Shown: positions 53,247-62,884 of the stretch, one piece after another
Position numbering within the stretch: position 1 is the stretch's first letter
How the letters are laid out: each line of letters begins with the position of its first letter
Source: Edaphobacter dinghuensis
GTDB taxonomy: Bacteria > Acidobacteriota > Terriglobia > Terriglobales > Acidobacteriaceae
Reading direction: 5' to 3'
Length of the DNA stretch: 64,000 bases
Assembly: GCF_014640335.1 (NCBI RefSeq)
Contig: NZ_BMGT01000004.1
Coordinates: 248,001-312,000, forward strand
Made by a program: the position numbers and the translations under genes
The notes under the pieces: generated by a model
Databases searched by the model: none
What the model saw: the letters and a program-made list of their open reading frames with translations, nothing else
Told to the model about the DNA's origin: nothing

Positions 53247-56200
53247 CTATTGAACGATAACCACCGCATTGGCGGAGGTTGTAATGCTCGAATTAGCCGA
53301 ATCCACCCCTGTCAGGGTAAACGTATAGGTACCTGCCGTGGTCGCCGGAATACTAGAGCCGCCTGGACCAGAGCCCGAACCGCCTGAGCCGGAGTTCGAA
53401 CTGTCGCTTCCAGCGCATCCAACTACACCTGCGACAACAACGATTAAGAGAAGTGCCAACATTGGCATCCAGCGTCGCCTGCGAGCGGGAACTCCGATCA
53501 GAAATAGACCGGCCAAAATCGTTCCACCGCCAAAACCAAACAGATTCATCCGAGTGGGAGCGATGAGTGCCGTAGTTGATGCTGCTTTTGTCTGCACGGT
53601 CAGCACAGTCGCTCCAGTTCCCCCGGTCGCGATTTTCACACTTGTTGGATTGAGGCTGCACGTTGGCAGACTTTGTGCGCCTGCTGGTGAGCCGACGAGG
53701 GTACAACTCATATTCATCGTGCCGGAGTAGGTACTGCCGGCAGAGAGAGTGACGTTCGTTGTTGTGCTGCCACCGGGCGGAACTCCAGCTGGTGTGAGCG
53801 TGGCAATTACAACTTGTGACACCGTGATGTTTGCGGTTCCGCTTGCCCCTGCATATGTTTCATCACCGGAATATGTGGCTGTCAGCTTGTTGGCGCCACT
53901 GCTCAGCGCTCCAGCAGGAATGGTAAAACTTGCCGCGCCGGTTGCAAGTGTCTGCTGTGCATTATAAGTGCCACTCATCAGTGTCACTGTTCCAGTGGGA
54001 CTCGGTTGGCCATTTAAACCTGCAACGGTAATAGAGACAGTATTGGTTTGCTCATTGGTGATCGTAGACGATGCAGGTGTCATAGTTACTGCTGATGCAC
54101 TCTTTACTGCAGTCGTTACGGTTACCGATGCTGCTCCGGTTGCGCCGTTATATATTGTCGAGCTAGCGCTATCCGGTGTGTAGGTAACAGCCAGGGGATC
54201 CACTCCAACTGCAAGCGAACCTGCGGGGATGTTGATTGTTGCAGTACCACTGCTAAGTGCTGCAGCGGCAGTGAAACCTCCGCCGCTAAATGTAACTGAA
54301 CCCGTAGGAGTTGCCTTGCCGCTTCCACCACTGACAGTAACTGTAGCCGTCAACGACTGTGCCGTCGTAATGGCGGTTGCAGATGGAGTGAGCGTCACTG
54401 TGGGGTTCGTCTGTGGCGGAGTATCGATCGATACGTATGCGTAGTCGGAGGTGCCGCCACCCGGCGCCGGAGTGGTCACTTGCACGTTGAGTTGGCCGGT
54501 CGCAGCGATGTCAGAGTCCAATACCTGGGCAGTAAGCGAAGTGCCGCTGACGTAAGTGGTCGCGCGAGGGCTTCCATTGATCAGCACGGTGGATGCGTTG
54601 GTGAAACCGCTTCCGGTCAACTGCATGGAATATGTCGGTCCACCGGCGTACACCTTTGCCGGCGAGACGGAGGCCAGGATTGGAATCGGCGTAATGCCGC
54701 TGGAAGTTACCAGATCGCTGGTGACAATCACAATCTGGTTTGCGCTTGGATTGGTTCCGGTTGTATCAAGAAGACGGAAGGCAAATCCGTTGATACCCCA
54801 GCGCATGAGATCAACCGCACCGGTCGAGTTGAGTCCCAAAAATGGAACAGCGCCTATTAGAGCCTCGCTTGCCTGATCATAGACATCGATACCAAGCGAC
54901 TCATATTGGGCGTACTGTGCGAATCCATCCAGAAAGTATGTATGCCCGTTGGCTGTGTCGGGAATGACGCTGCCTGTGTAGGTCAATGGATTGCCATTTG
55001 CTGCGAGGTACGTTCCCAATAGCTTTTGTGTTGATGGCTCCCAAACCTGGCCGGTGTTTGTGTAGAGCAGCGCGCCGTCGGAGCGCACGATCGAGCCCGA
55101 TTGTTGAGGAGGTTGTCCGGACATCACTCCGCCCGCCATGCGCGAGAGGCCCGAAGGGCTGACCTGAATCTCTGCAAAGAAAGTGCCGCCGGTTGGGGCG
55201 ACTGGCAAGCCATAAATGATCGACGGCGAGGAAGTAAAGGTGAAGGTGTCGAGCCAGAAAATACTGTTCCCTCCATTGACCAGACTCTGGCCGGGAATCC
55301 AGTTGACCAGGCCCGAGTCGTTGTAGAGCGCCGCTCCATCTTCGGCAGGGTCTACATTGGCAAACAGTTCGACGACGATCGACTGCGGGGAGCCGGGAAC
55401 AACGTGCATCTCCTGCACATAGGTCTGTCCCCATTCCGAATCTACGGGGAGATTGAAGGTCTTTTCGATAGCTAGTGTCTTCAGGTTGATGCGCTGCAAG
55501 ACGCCGGTCGATGCTACATAGAGTTCGCTGCCGTCGTCGGAGACAGCCAGGGCACGCGGCCCTGCCGCTACCGTGATGGGTGTCATCATAGCGCCGGTGG
55601 CGGGATTGATGGGAATGATGGTATTTGGATTTTGCGATGCAGTGGCAGGAATAGCGGCGTAGAGCAGACCGCCAACCGGGTCCACGGTCAACGCGCTGGC
55701 CGTCAATGGAAGTGAGCGATAGCCGATGAGCGGATAGGAGGAGCTGCTGCCGCCGCCTGGCGTGGGATTGACCACCGTAACCGGGATCGCACCGACTGTG
55801 TTCACGACAGAAGGATCGAAGGTGACACTAAGGCTGGTGTCGCTCTGGTATGTCGTCGGCTGGGCAACGCCGTTGATGTAGACGACGGAGGCTGCGAAGA
55901 AGTTGGTCCCCTTCACGGTCATTGTGATGGGGGTTGTTCCGCCGATCGGATAGGACGGGTTAAACAGCGCGGTGATCGTGGCAATCGGATAGGAGGCGTA
56001 GGCGGTACCTTGCAGAGGAGCACTGATTGTCGGATGAGCAGGATCGCTGCTTGAGACCGAGAGGGTTCCACTGAACGTTCCAGGTGCCTGAGGCGCGAAC
56101 TGTACGACGATTGTACAGTATTGGTGAGCTGCCAGCGTGCCGGTGCAGTTGCTGCCGGGCGCTAAGACGAAGCCGTTGGAGACGGCAGTCTGCTGCGGAT

Positions 56201-58781
56201 AAATGGTGAGTGGAACCATGCCGCCGTTGTAAACGTCAACATACCTGATTGGACTTGTTTGTCCTACCAGCAGCGACGAGAAGATCGTTGTTGAAGCACC
56301 CTGTGACCCGAACTCCGCAAGCGGTTCTGCGCCGTTGCCGCTGAGTGGTATTGAAGTAGTAGTGATCGAGGCATTGGAGGTGAAGGTCAGTTGGCCTGCA
56401 TAGGCTTGTACCGCCGTGGGCGCAAATTCGACACTCACGTCGCAGGAGCTTCCAGCCGCTAACGATCCGATGCAACTGTTAGTGCCGGCCGGCACGGTGA
56501 AGGCTGCATTGTCTGAAGTAATTGAAGTGAAGTCGAACGGCGCATCGCCGCAGTTGGTGACGTGCTCGATGAGCGATGCCGTCGTCTGGGGCAGAAGGTA
56601 GTTGAAGGAAAGCTGTGTGCTGGCTAAGCAGAGTGTTCCACTGGAGACAGCAGGGTCGATGAGTGCGACGTAGGCGTAGGTTGCGCCGCTATATCCAGGA
56701 CTGGGAGATGGGACCGAACCCGCGTATACACTCGGTGTTGTATACATTCCATATCCCGCGGCGCCGGAGACGTGCGCTTTATGGTTGGCGCCAACTGCGA
56801 CGCTGCTGGCGTATCCTGAGGCGCTCCCGCCGAGAAAGGTGGAGAACTTCAATGTCTGACCGGTGGGATCAAACTGATCGAGGGTTGAGGCAAGCGCCGG
56901 GAAAAGAGTTGTCGGAGGAAAGATTGCTTGAATAGGGTGAACCAGCGGGAACTGAGGGTTCGAAGTTTGCCCGGCCAGCCAGATATCGCCATCGGGATCG
57001 AGTGCCAGCCCATTGATTTTGTATGATGTGTCGCCGAAGACCGTGGAGTAGTCGAGGGCCGATCCGTCGGCGTTGAGCTCGGTGAGGAATGCGCCGCTAT
57101 TCCCAGTGTTTTGCTGATAGGCGTTCGCTGTCGTCGGATAGGTTGTGGCTGGACTGTTGCCTGCGACAAACACATCACCCGTGGGCAGAGCAGCGATGCC
57201 GGTTACCACGTAGGCATAGTCCAAATAGGTGGAATAGAGAATGCTCTTCGCATCCGGCGAAACCTTCGTCACAAACGGGGTCGCATACGGCATCGACCCG
57301 GTAATTTGTTTTAGGTATGCATTGCTGGAAATTGGCCATAGCGTTCCGGCCTGACCGGCAACAAAGGCATCACCGGCGGCGTCGACGGTGATGCCTGATG
57401 CCCCAGTTGGGCCTCCTCCTCCATTTTGCGGGTCTGCCGTTCCCAGCACCGCGCTGTAGACAAGAGTCCCGGTTGGACCGAACTTAGCTAGAAAAATGTC
57501 GGAGCTGTTGCGAGACATGCCTACGGCCGTCTGATCGAGCGCACCTGGCGAGATGAAAAAACCGTCTCCGGTCTCGCCGGTGACATAAGCATTTCCCGAC
57601 GAGTCGACAGCGACGGCTGTTGCATAAGTTGCCGGGACCGGTGAAACGGAAGGCGCAGTTCCCAGCATTGTCCCGTAGTTCAGAGAAGACCCATCAGCCG
57701 AGAGCGAAATGAGAAATCCGTCATATGCATTAATCGTTGTGGCAATCGTCTGCCCATTCTTGGTTGGAAAGTCAGAGGCACCCGTCCAGCCGGATACAAG
57801 CACGTTTCCATTGGCATCGACAGCAATGCCTGTCGGTTGAGCGAAGCTATTGCCTCCAAGCACGGTGGAGTAGATGAGGTTCTTGCCATCGGCGCTCAGT
57901 TTGCTGATAAAGGTCACAACAGTGTTCGTTGTACAGGTTGTGCATCCTGCAAACGCACCGGGAGTCACCGGAACTCCGAAAGTTCCATATCCTGCGACAT
58001 AATTGTTGCCGCCGGCATCGGTCGCAATCAGATTGGCATTTGGAGCCAATGGAGAAAGATAGGTGGAAAAAGAGAGGACAGGATCGATCACCAGCTTTTC
58101 CGACGTGTCATAGTTGCCCAGTTGGAAATGGATCGTTCCCTTGTGATCGACCATAAAGGCGGCGTCCACATCGCGCCGTACGCCTGCCACAGTCTGGTAA
58201 GCAATGGGCCGCCGAAAGGCGATTGCTCCGCCAGCTAAACTGACCTGCAGGTTACCGTTCTTATCTAAAGCTACCTTCTCTGCCCCATCGAGCCGAAAGG
58301 AGATCTGCTTGGGATTTGCCCCGGGCTGCACCTCGAAATCGTGCTCCAGAGACTCGCCATTACCGTAGAACACAAGATCCGTTCCGGGATAAATCCGGCT
58401 GTAGCGCACCTTTGTATAGTTAGGCAATCCGCGTAGCCAATGAGCAGGGTCGTTACCCACCAGATAGTTCGTGTGCCCTTCGAGCGCGTCACCACCAGTT
58501 ATCACAGTATCTTCACGCCCACCCACCAGACGCATCTTCACCTGCGAGGTAATCTTCTTGCCACCTGACAAACTGAAGAGAACGCCATCTTTCTCGAACC
58601 CGCCCGCTAATGTGCCTTCGCGCAGAATGTACTGAACCTCTGCAGATGCCTGGCCTCTGTTTGGCTCAAAAACCAGTGGTAACCGGGCTGTAATCGATTG
58701 AGCGGCAAAAGCCGATGTGGAACAGAGGAGAAGAACAGCAGGCAGAAATAGCAACCAACCACTTCGGTTGAAGAGTCGCAC
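53247..58781 (-). CDS. giant secreted SBBP/choice-of-anchor-D/Ig-like surface protein
   Basis: About 1844 residues. A signal peptide (GWLLFLPAVLLLCSTSAFA) is followed by the N-terminal domain starting LPLVFEPNRGQASAEVQYILREG. SBBP beta-propeller repeats come next (for example FSTYLGG..., GTVD-like AVDSSGNAYVTGETG), then ASPM/choice-of-anchor-D domains (VSVEFAPTA, IVVQFAPQAPGTFSGTL). Two IPT/TIG domains flank a YVTN-like stretch, and Big_3-type Ig repeats follow. Near the C-terminus lie two hydrophobic segments split by PARRRRW and ending VVGCAG, then a Gly/Ser linker and a last Ig-like strand set. GTG 58781 with GGAG 5 bases upstream is my preferred start; GTG 58832 is possible. A 12-base palindrome ACCTGATCAGGT (53233-53244) lies just after the stop. 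Confidence 0.82.
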   Translation of the reverse strand: MRLFNRSGWLLFLPAVLLLCSTSAFAAQSITARLPLVFEPNRGQASAEVQYILREGTLAGGFEKDGVLFSLSGGKKITSQVKMRLVGGREDTVITGGDALEGHTNYLVGNDPAHWLRGLPNYTKVRYSRIYPGTDLVFYGNGESLEHDFEVQPGANPKQISFRLDGAEKVALDKNGNLQVSLAGGAIAFRRPIAYQTVAGVRRDVDAAFMVDHKGTIHFQLGNYDTSEKLVIDPVLSFSTYLSPLAPNANLIATDAGGNNYVAGYGTFGVPVTPGAFAGCTTCTTNTVVTFISKLSADGKNLIYSTVLGGNSFAQPTGIAVDANGNVLVSGWTGASDFPTKNGQTIATTINAYDGFLISLSADGSSLNYGTMLGTAPSVSPVPATYATAVAVDSSGNAYVTGETGDGFFISPGALDQTAVGMSRNSSDIFLAKFGPTGTLVYSAVLGTADPQNGGGGPTGASGITVDAAGDAFVAGQAGTLWPISSNAYLKQITGSMPYATPFVTKVSPDAKSILYSTYLDYAYVVTGIAALPTGDVFVAGNSPATTYPTTANAYQQNTGNSGAFLTELNADGSALDYSTVFGDTSYKINGLALDPDGDIWLAGQTSNPQFPLVHPIQAIFPPTTLFPALASTLDQFDPTGQTLKFSTFLGGSASGYASSVAVGANHKAHVSGAAGYGMYTTPSVYAGSVPSPSPGYSGATYAYVALIDPAVSSGTLCLASTQLSFNYLLPQTTASLIEHVTNCGDAPFDFTSITSDNAAFTVPAGTNSCIGSLAAGSSCDVSVEFAPTAVQAYAGQLTFTSNASITTTSIPLSGNGAEPLAEFGSQGASTTIFSSLLVGQTSPIRYVDVYNGGMVPLTIYPQQTAVSNGFVLAPGSNCTGTLAAHQYCTIVVQFAPQAPGTFSGTLSVSSSDPAHPTISAPLQGTAYASYPIATITALFNPSYPIGGTTPITMTVKGTNFFAASVVYINGVAQPTTYQSDTSLSVTFDPSVVNTVGAIPVTVVNPTPGGGSSSSYPLIGYRSLPLTASALTVDPVGGLLYAAIPATASQNPNTIIPINPATGAMMTPITVAAGPRALAVSDDGSELYVASTGVLQRINLKTLAIEKTFNLPVDSEWGQTYVQEMHVVPGSPQSIVVELFANVDPAEDGAALYNDSGLVNWIPGQSLVNGGNSIFWLDTFTFTSSPSIIYGLPVAPTGGTFFAEIQVSPSGLSRMAGGVMSGQPPQQSGSIVRSDGALLYTNTGQVWEPSTQKLLGTYLAANGNPLTYTGSVIPDTANGHTYFLDGFAQYAQYESLGIDVYDQASEALIGAVPFLGLNSTGAVDLMRWGINGFAFRLLDTTGTNPSANQIVIVTSDLVTSSGITPIPILASVSPAKVYAGGPTYSMQLTGSGFTNASTVLINGSPRATTYVSGTSLTAQVLDSDIAATGQLNVQVTTPAPGGGTSDYAYVSIDTPPQTNPTVTLTPSATAITTAQSLTATVTVSGGSGKATPTGSVTFSGGGFTAAAALSSGTATINIPAGSLAVGVDPLAVTYTPDSASSTIYNGATGAASVTVTTAVKSASAVTMTPASSTITNEQTNTVSITVAGLNGQPSPTGTVTLMSGTYNAQQTLATGAASFTIPAGALSSGANKLTATYSGDETYAGASGTANITVSQVVIATLTPAGVPPGGSTTTNVTLSAGSTYSGTMNMSCTLVGSPAGAQSLPTCSLNPTSVKIATGGTGATVLTVQTKAASTTALIAPTRMNLFGFGGGTILAGLFLIGVPARRRRWMPMLALLLIVVVAGVVGCAGSDSSNSGSGGSGSGPGGSSIPATTAGTYTFTLTGVDSANSSITTSANAVVIVQ

Positions 58782-58957
58782 AGAGGCTCCATTGGAAGAC
58801 CAAGTTATCGAAGAGCTATCACTATACAACACCCTGCACTTCTGTCTTGATCTCTAGGCAGTGAAGCGATCATAAGTCTCACCCAGGGACACTGCATCCT
58901 TTTTCACACAGATTGTTGCCCCTTCCTAGTCATCTTCAAAAAGTCCAAATGGAAGAA

Positions 58958-59034
<77 letters not shown>

Positions 59035-59346
59035 AATGTACTGCGGTGAGATGTCAATGGAAGGAACGCTTCATATTGCTCAAGCACTTGGGTAGGCTTG
59101 CTGAACCGCCGTACTGACTGACTTAGTTTAGCAGATAATTGTCTGCGGTTGCGGCTAGTGTGGGTGCCATTTATAGTTATATGTATGGCGTCTCCTGTCA
59201 TCTGCGCGTGTTGTTGTTGCCGGATGGTCTTTGCGTGCTGTCCACGCTAGTGACCCATACCCCCTTTCCACAATCCAAACCCTTTGCTTAGAAGCCCTCG
59301 GTTTGTGGCCTTTGAGATTTAGCCCTTTGGGAGACATACAACTCTA
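59035..59346. other. intergenic leader region of the cys operon
   Basis: 312 bases with no supported gene. I see no recognisable riboswitch (no SAM-I, SAM-II or cobalamin pattern). It should contain the cysDNH promoter, but no good -35/-10 pair stands out. Confidence 0.4.
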
Positions 59347-60279
59347 ATGATTGCTACGGATATAGAAGCGGTAAGCCAGCCGGCTCAGTTGAATCATCTG
59401 CAGGCGCTCGAGGCAGAGAGCATCGCGATTATGCGAGAGGCGGTGGCGGAGTTTGCCCGTCCGGTCATGCTCTATTCCATCGGCAAAGACTCGTCGGTGA
59501 TGTTGCGGCTCGCGCAGAAGGCATTCTATCCCGGCAAGATCCCGTTTCCTCTGCTGCACGTCGACACCAGCTACAAGTTTCCCGAGATGATCAAGTTTCG
59601 CGACGAGTACGCAAAGGAGATCGGCGCCGATCTAATCGTGCATCGCAACGAAGAGGCGATTGCCGCGGGTGCCAACCCTTACACACTCGGAACGCAGAAC
59701 TGCTGCGGCCTCTTGAAGACTCGGAGTCTGCTCGACGGCCTCGAAGAGGGTGGTTTCGATGCCGCATTCGGCGGTGCGCGCCGCGATGAGGAGAAGAGCC
59801 GGGCCAAGGAGCGTGTCTACAGCTTCCGCGATACGGCAGGGCAGTGGGACCCGAAAAATCAGCGGCCCGAGCTGTGGAGCCTCTATAACTCCCGGCTGCG
59901 CAAGGGAGAGAGCATTCGCGTCTTTCCTCTGTCGAACTGGACGGAGTTGGATATCTGGCTCTATCTCTACGCCGAAAAGATTCCGATTGTGCCTCTCTAC
60001 TTCGCCAAAGAGCGCGAACTGATACGTCGCGGCGGCGCATTGACGCTGTATCGCGAAGGCATGAAGCTGTTGCCGGGCGAGAAGGTCGAGACGATGAAGG
60101 TTCGGATGCGCAGCCTGGGGTGCGCTCCCTGTACAGGAGCCATGCCCAGCGAAGCGGACACGCTGCCGAAGATTATTGAAGAGTTGATGACGTTCCGACG
60201 AAGCGAACGGGAGAACCGGGCGATTGATCACGACGAAGAAGGCTCGATGGAGACGAAGAAGCGGGAGGGCTACTTCTAA
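59347..60279 (+). CDS. cysD: sulfate adenylyltransferase subunit 2 (ATP sulfurylase small subunit)
   Basis: Forms adenosine 5'-phosphosulfate (APS) from ATP and sulfate, driven by GTP hydrolysis in CysN. The PP-loop [10 protein letters not shown] is at residues ~44-53, [23 protein letters not shown] and [16 protein letters not shown] are all characteristic, and LGCAPCTGA is near the C-terminus. At 310 residues it matches the family. The stop is directly followed by the cysN ATG, so the two are translated together. Confidence 0.96.
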   Translation: MIATDIEAVSQPAQLNHLQALEAESIAIMREAVAEFARPVMLYSIGKDSSVMLRLAQKAFYPGKIPFPLLHVDTSYKFPEMIKFRDEYAKEIGADLIVHRNEEAIAAGANPYTLGTQNCCGLLKTRSLLDGLEEGGFDAAFGGARRDEEKSRAKERVYSFRDTAGQWDPKNQRPELWSLYNSRLRKGESIRVFPLSNWTELDIWLYLYAEKIPIVPLYFAKERELIRRGGALTLYREGMKLLPGEKVETMKVRMRSLGCAPCTGAMPSEADTLPKIIEELMTFRRSERENRAIDHDEEGSMETKKREGYF

Positions 60280-61926
60280 ATGGCAACGCATACTGTGATA
60301 CCCGAGTCGTCTGTACGCTTCGAAGAGTTTTTGGACGCGCATCTTGAGCAGGAGATGCTGCGCTTTACCACCGCAGGCAGCGTGGACGATGGCAAGAGCA
60401 CACTGATTGGGCGCCTGCTGCACGACACTAAGAGCGTCTATGAGGACCAGCTTGCGGCAGTAGCGAAGAGCCGCGTGAATCGCGCTTCAGGCGGACATGT
60501 GGACTTTTCGCTGCTGACCGACGGCCTTAAGGCCGAGCGCGAACAGGGCATCACCATCGACGTGGCTTACCGTTATTTTTCGACGTCGAAGCGCAAGTTC
60601 ATCATCGCCGATACGCCGGGTCATGAGCAGTACACCCGCAACATGGCGACCGGTGCTTCGACGGCGGATGTCGCCATCGTGTTGATCGACGCCAAGGCTT
60701 ATCTGAAGCAGGGAAGTCTGTTGCCGCAGTCGCGCCGCCATACCTACATCGCCTCGCTGCTGGGAATTCCGCATGTGGTCGCTGCGGTCAACAAGATGGA
60801 CCTGGTGGGCTATTCGGAGGAGACCTTCGCGGCGATTCGCGGGGAGTTTCTGGAGCTGGCCCGACGGCTTGGGCTCAAGAGTGTTGAGGCGATCCCGGTG
60901 AGCGCGCTCGAGGGTGATAACGTCGTCACTTCCAGCCAGAAGACGCCGTGGTACTCCGGCCCAACGCTGCTCGAGTATCTGGAGACGGTGCCGCTGGGTG
61001 CTGGCGAGGTCAATGGTCCGGTACGCTTCCCGGTGCAGCTTGTCTTGCGGCCCGATGCCAACTTTCGCGGCTTTGCCGGTCAGGTAGCACGTGGAACGCT
61101 GCGCGCTGGCGAGCGTGTCATTGCACTACCTTCAAGACGCGAGACGACGGTCAAGCGCATCGTGACCTACGATGGCGATTTGGATGCCGCAGCCTATCCG
61201 CAGAGCGTGACCGTCGAACTCGAAGATGAGATTGACCTGAGCCGTGGCGAGATGCTGGTTTCGGCCTCGGAGGCCGAGGATGCTCTGCCGCAGATCAGCA
61301 GACACTTCCGCGCCATGGTGGTGTGGATGCACGAGGACCCTCTGGTGGTCGGGCGCACCTATGTCGCCAAACACACCACGCGGACGGTACGTGCCACAGT
61401 GCGCGCTATCCGTCATCGCGTCGATGTTGGCACGCTGGAGCAGGTCAATGCCAGCCAACTCGAGATGAATGAGATCGCGGAGGTTGAGTTCGAGACCAGC
61501 CTGCCGCTCTTCTTTGACTCCTATGCCGACAACCGGGGAACAGGCGCACTGATTCTGATCGATGGCGTGACCAACGCCACAGTTGGCGCGGGGATGATCG
61601 TCGCTGCGATGGAGACTTCGGCAGAGACGGCAGCACGTACGGTGTTGGTGTGGGTTCCCGAGCAGAAGCCGCTGGCAGCTCGGGTCGTCGAGGCTTTGCA
61701 GCTTCGCGGGGAGCGAGCTGTGCTGGTAGATGATGCTCTGATTCCGGATACAGCCTTGGCAGGCGCTGTGCGCGCGCTGCAACTGACTGGCGTTATTGCG
61801 GTTACGGCGCGTTCGTTGGATGTTGATGCGCTGGCTCGCATTGAGGGCTTCGCCGAGGACGGCGTTTTGCTGGGCGAAGGCCGCGATGAGGACGAGATTC
61901 TGCGGTTGGCAGGAGTGAGCGAATGA
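60280..61926 (+). CDS. cysN: sulfate adenylyltransferase subunit 1 (GTPase) with C-terminal remnant domain
   Basis: An EF-Tu-like GTPase that powers ATP sulfurylase. The P-loop AGSVDDGKST is at residues 32-41, DTPGHEQYTRNMATGAS carries G3, NKMDLVGYS carries G4, and beta-barrel domains follow. Plain CysN is ~475 residues; this one has 548. The extra segment (about residues 444-548) begins ARTVLVWVPEQKPLAARVVEAL and continues RGERAVLVDDALI. That is where CysNC fusions have the APS kinase (V-I-W-x-T-G-L-S-G-S-G-K-S...L-D-G-D), but the P-loop is destroyed and the domain is too short. I read it as a vestigial APS kinase. Its stop overlaps cysH (ATGA). Confidence 0.94.
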   Translation: MATHTVIPESSVRFEEFLDAHLEQEMLRFTTAGSVDDGKSTLIGRLLHDTKSVYEDQLAAVAKSRVNRASGGHVDFSLLTDGLKAEREQGITIDVAYRYFSTSKRKFIIADTPGHEQYTRNMATGASTADVAIVLIDAKAYLKQGSLLPQSRRHTYIASLLGIPHVVAAVNKMDLVGYSEETFAAIRGEFLELARRLGLKSVEAIPVSALEGDNVVTSSQKTPWYSGPTLLEYLETVPLGAGEVNGPVRFPVQLVLRPDANFRGFAGQVARGTLRAGERVIALPSRRETTVKRIVTYDGDLDAAAYPQSVTVELEDEIDLSRGEMLVSASEAEDALPQISRHFRAMVVWMHEDPLVVGRTYVAKHTTRTVRATVRAIRHRVDVGTLEQVNASQLEMNEIAEVEFETSLPLFFDSYADNRGTGALILIDGVTNATVGAGMIVAAMETSAETAARTVLVWVPEQKPLAARVVEALQLRGERAVLVDDALIPDTALAGAVRALQLTGVIAVTARSLDVDALARIEGFAEDGVLLGEGRDEDEILRLAGVSE

Positions 61927-62618
61927 GCGTACTTGAAGCGGGTATCGATTACGAAGCATTGACGGCTGAAGAACTCATGGCACAGGTTCTGCGCGATTCG
62001 GCAGGAAAGAATGTCTGCCTCACCAGCAGCTTTCAGACCGAGGACATGGTAGTTCTGCATCTGCTGCGCCAGCATCTCCGCGACGTCCCGGTCATCTTTC
62101 TGGAGACGGGGTATCACTTCAAGGAGCTGATCGCCTATCGCGATCGGATGGTCGCGGAGTGGGGACTAAACCTTATCAATGCGATGCCCCTGACCACGCT
62201 CGAAGAGCACGAAGCGAAGTACGGTCTGCTACATATCGTCCAGCCGACGCAGTGCTGCCAGATTCGCAAGGTCGAGCCGCTGATGCGCTCGCTGGAGCCA
62301 TTTGACTGGTGGTTTACTGGACTGAGACGGGAACAGTCGCCCACACGGGCTGGCCTGAAGAAAGTGGAAGACCATAAACTGCCCACTGGCAGGCACTTGA
62401 AGAAGGTGAGCGTTCTGGCTGACTGGGCTTGGGACGATGTCACCCGCTATGCAGAAAAACATGGCATTCCAGAGTTGGAGCTTTATGCCCGTGGCTACAC
62501 CAGCATCGGCTGCGAGCCCTGCACGGCGATTCCCGAAGCAGGCGCAGACGCCCGCAGCGGTCGCTGGGGAGGCAAAAAGCTGGAGTGCGGGATCCATACT
62601 TTCTCCGAGAAAAGCTAA
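61923..62618 (+). CDS. cysH: APS reductase, [4Fe-4S] type
   Basis: Reduces APS to sulfite with thioredoxin. TSSFQTEDMV and LETGYHFKEL belong to the nucleotide-binding core. Cys111-Cys112 (PTQCCQIRKVEPL) and Cys197/Cys200 (IGCEPCTAIP) are the four iron-sulfur ligands typical of APS rather than PAPS reductases, and the catalytic Cys222 lies in LECGIH. WFTGLRREQSPTR is also conserved. It is the last gene of cysDNH. Using APS directly removes the need for an APS kinase, which agrees with the broken kinase-like tail of CysN. Confidence 0.94.
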   Translation: MSVLEAGIDYEALTAEELMAQVLRDSAGKNVCLTSSFQTEDMVVLHLLRQHLRDVPVIFLETGYHFKELIAYRDRMVAEWGLNLINAMPLTTLEEHEAKYGLLHIVQPTQCCQIRKVEPLMRSLEPFDWWFTGLRREQSPTRAGLKKVEDHKLPTGRHLKKVSVLADWAWDDVTRYAEKHGIPELELYARGYTSIGCEPCTAIPEAGADARSGRWGGKKLECGIHTFSEKS

Positions 62619-62640
62619 CGTCGCTCATCTTGTAGCGATG

Positions 62641-62672
62641 AAGAGGGAGGCCCTGGCCTCCCTCTTTTATTT
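62641..62672 (+). terminator. Rho-independent terminator of cysDNH
   Basis: An 11-bp stem AAGAGGGAGGC / GCCTCCCTCTT with a CCTG tetraloop, followed by TTATTT. It starts 22 bases after the cysH stop. Confidence 0.85.
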
Positions 62673-62737
62673 GCAGTCACACTCCTTAAGTAGATCTTCC
62701 AGGTCTTCAAATAGACCTTCCGGTACAGAAATTTATT

Positions 62738-62766
62738 AAAAAAAACGGCCCCTCGTTAGAGGGGCC
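62738..62766 (-). terminator. Rho-independent terminator of the OmpA-family gene
   Basis: On the minus strand GGCCCCTC-TAAC-GAGGGGCC is followed by G and eight T residues: a perfect 8-bp GC-rich stem, tetraloop and U-tract. It lies ~120 bases after the stop of the OmpA-like gene, leaving a long 3' UTR. Confidence 0.92.
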
Positions 62767-62884
62767 AATCTGCCTTGGTTCTCTCTGGTTAGGAGAGGTT
62801 TTTGCGAGCGCGATCTTTGTCGCTGACTCGGCAAACTTGCGGGTGGCATGGATAAGTCTTTCCCATGCCACCCTTAGGGGAGGG
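62767..62884 (-). ncRNA. structured 3' UTR, candidate 3'-derived small RNA
   Basis: Between the OmpA-family stop and its terminator the transcript would fold into several stem-loops. These are an 11-bp perfect stem (62841-62851 with 62863-62873), a short GCAA/TTGC stem at 62831-62840, GCGA/TCGC at 62810-62823 and CTCTC/GAGAG at 62781-62797. No coding frame is convincing. A 3' UTR of this type can be an mRNA stabiliser or the source of a small RNA; neither is shown. Confidence 0.3.

Noticed and set aside
56710-56760. Further TATAC-containing sequences resembling the GntR operator
   Set aside because: They lie inside the giant surface-protein gene, match only a few positions of the 15-mer and are not near a promoter.
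59035-59346. Sulfur-related riboswitch in the cys leader
   Set aside because: No SAM-type consensus helices could be traced; only scattered short repeats.
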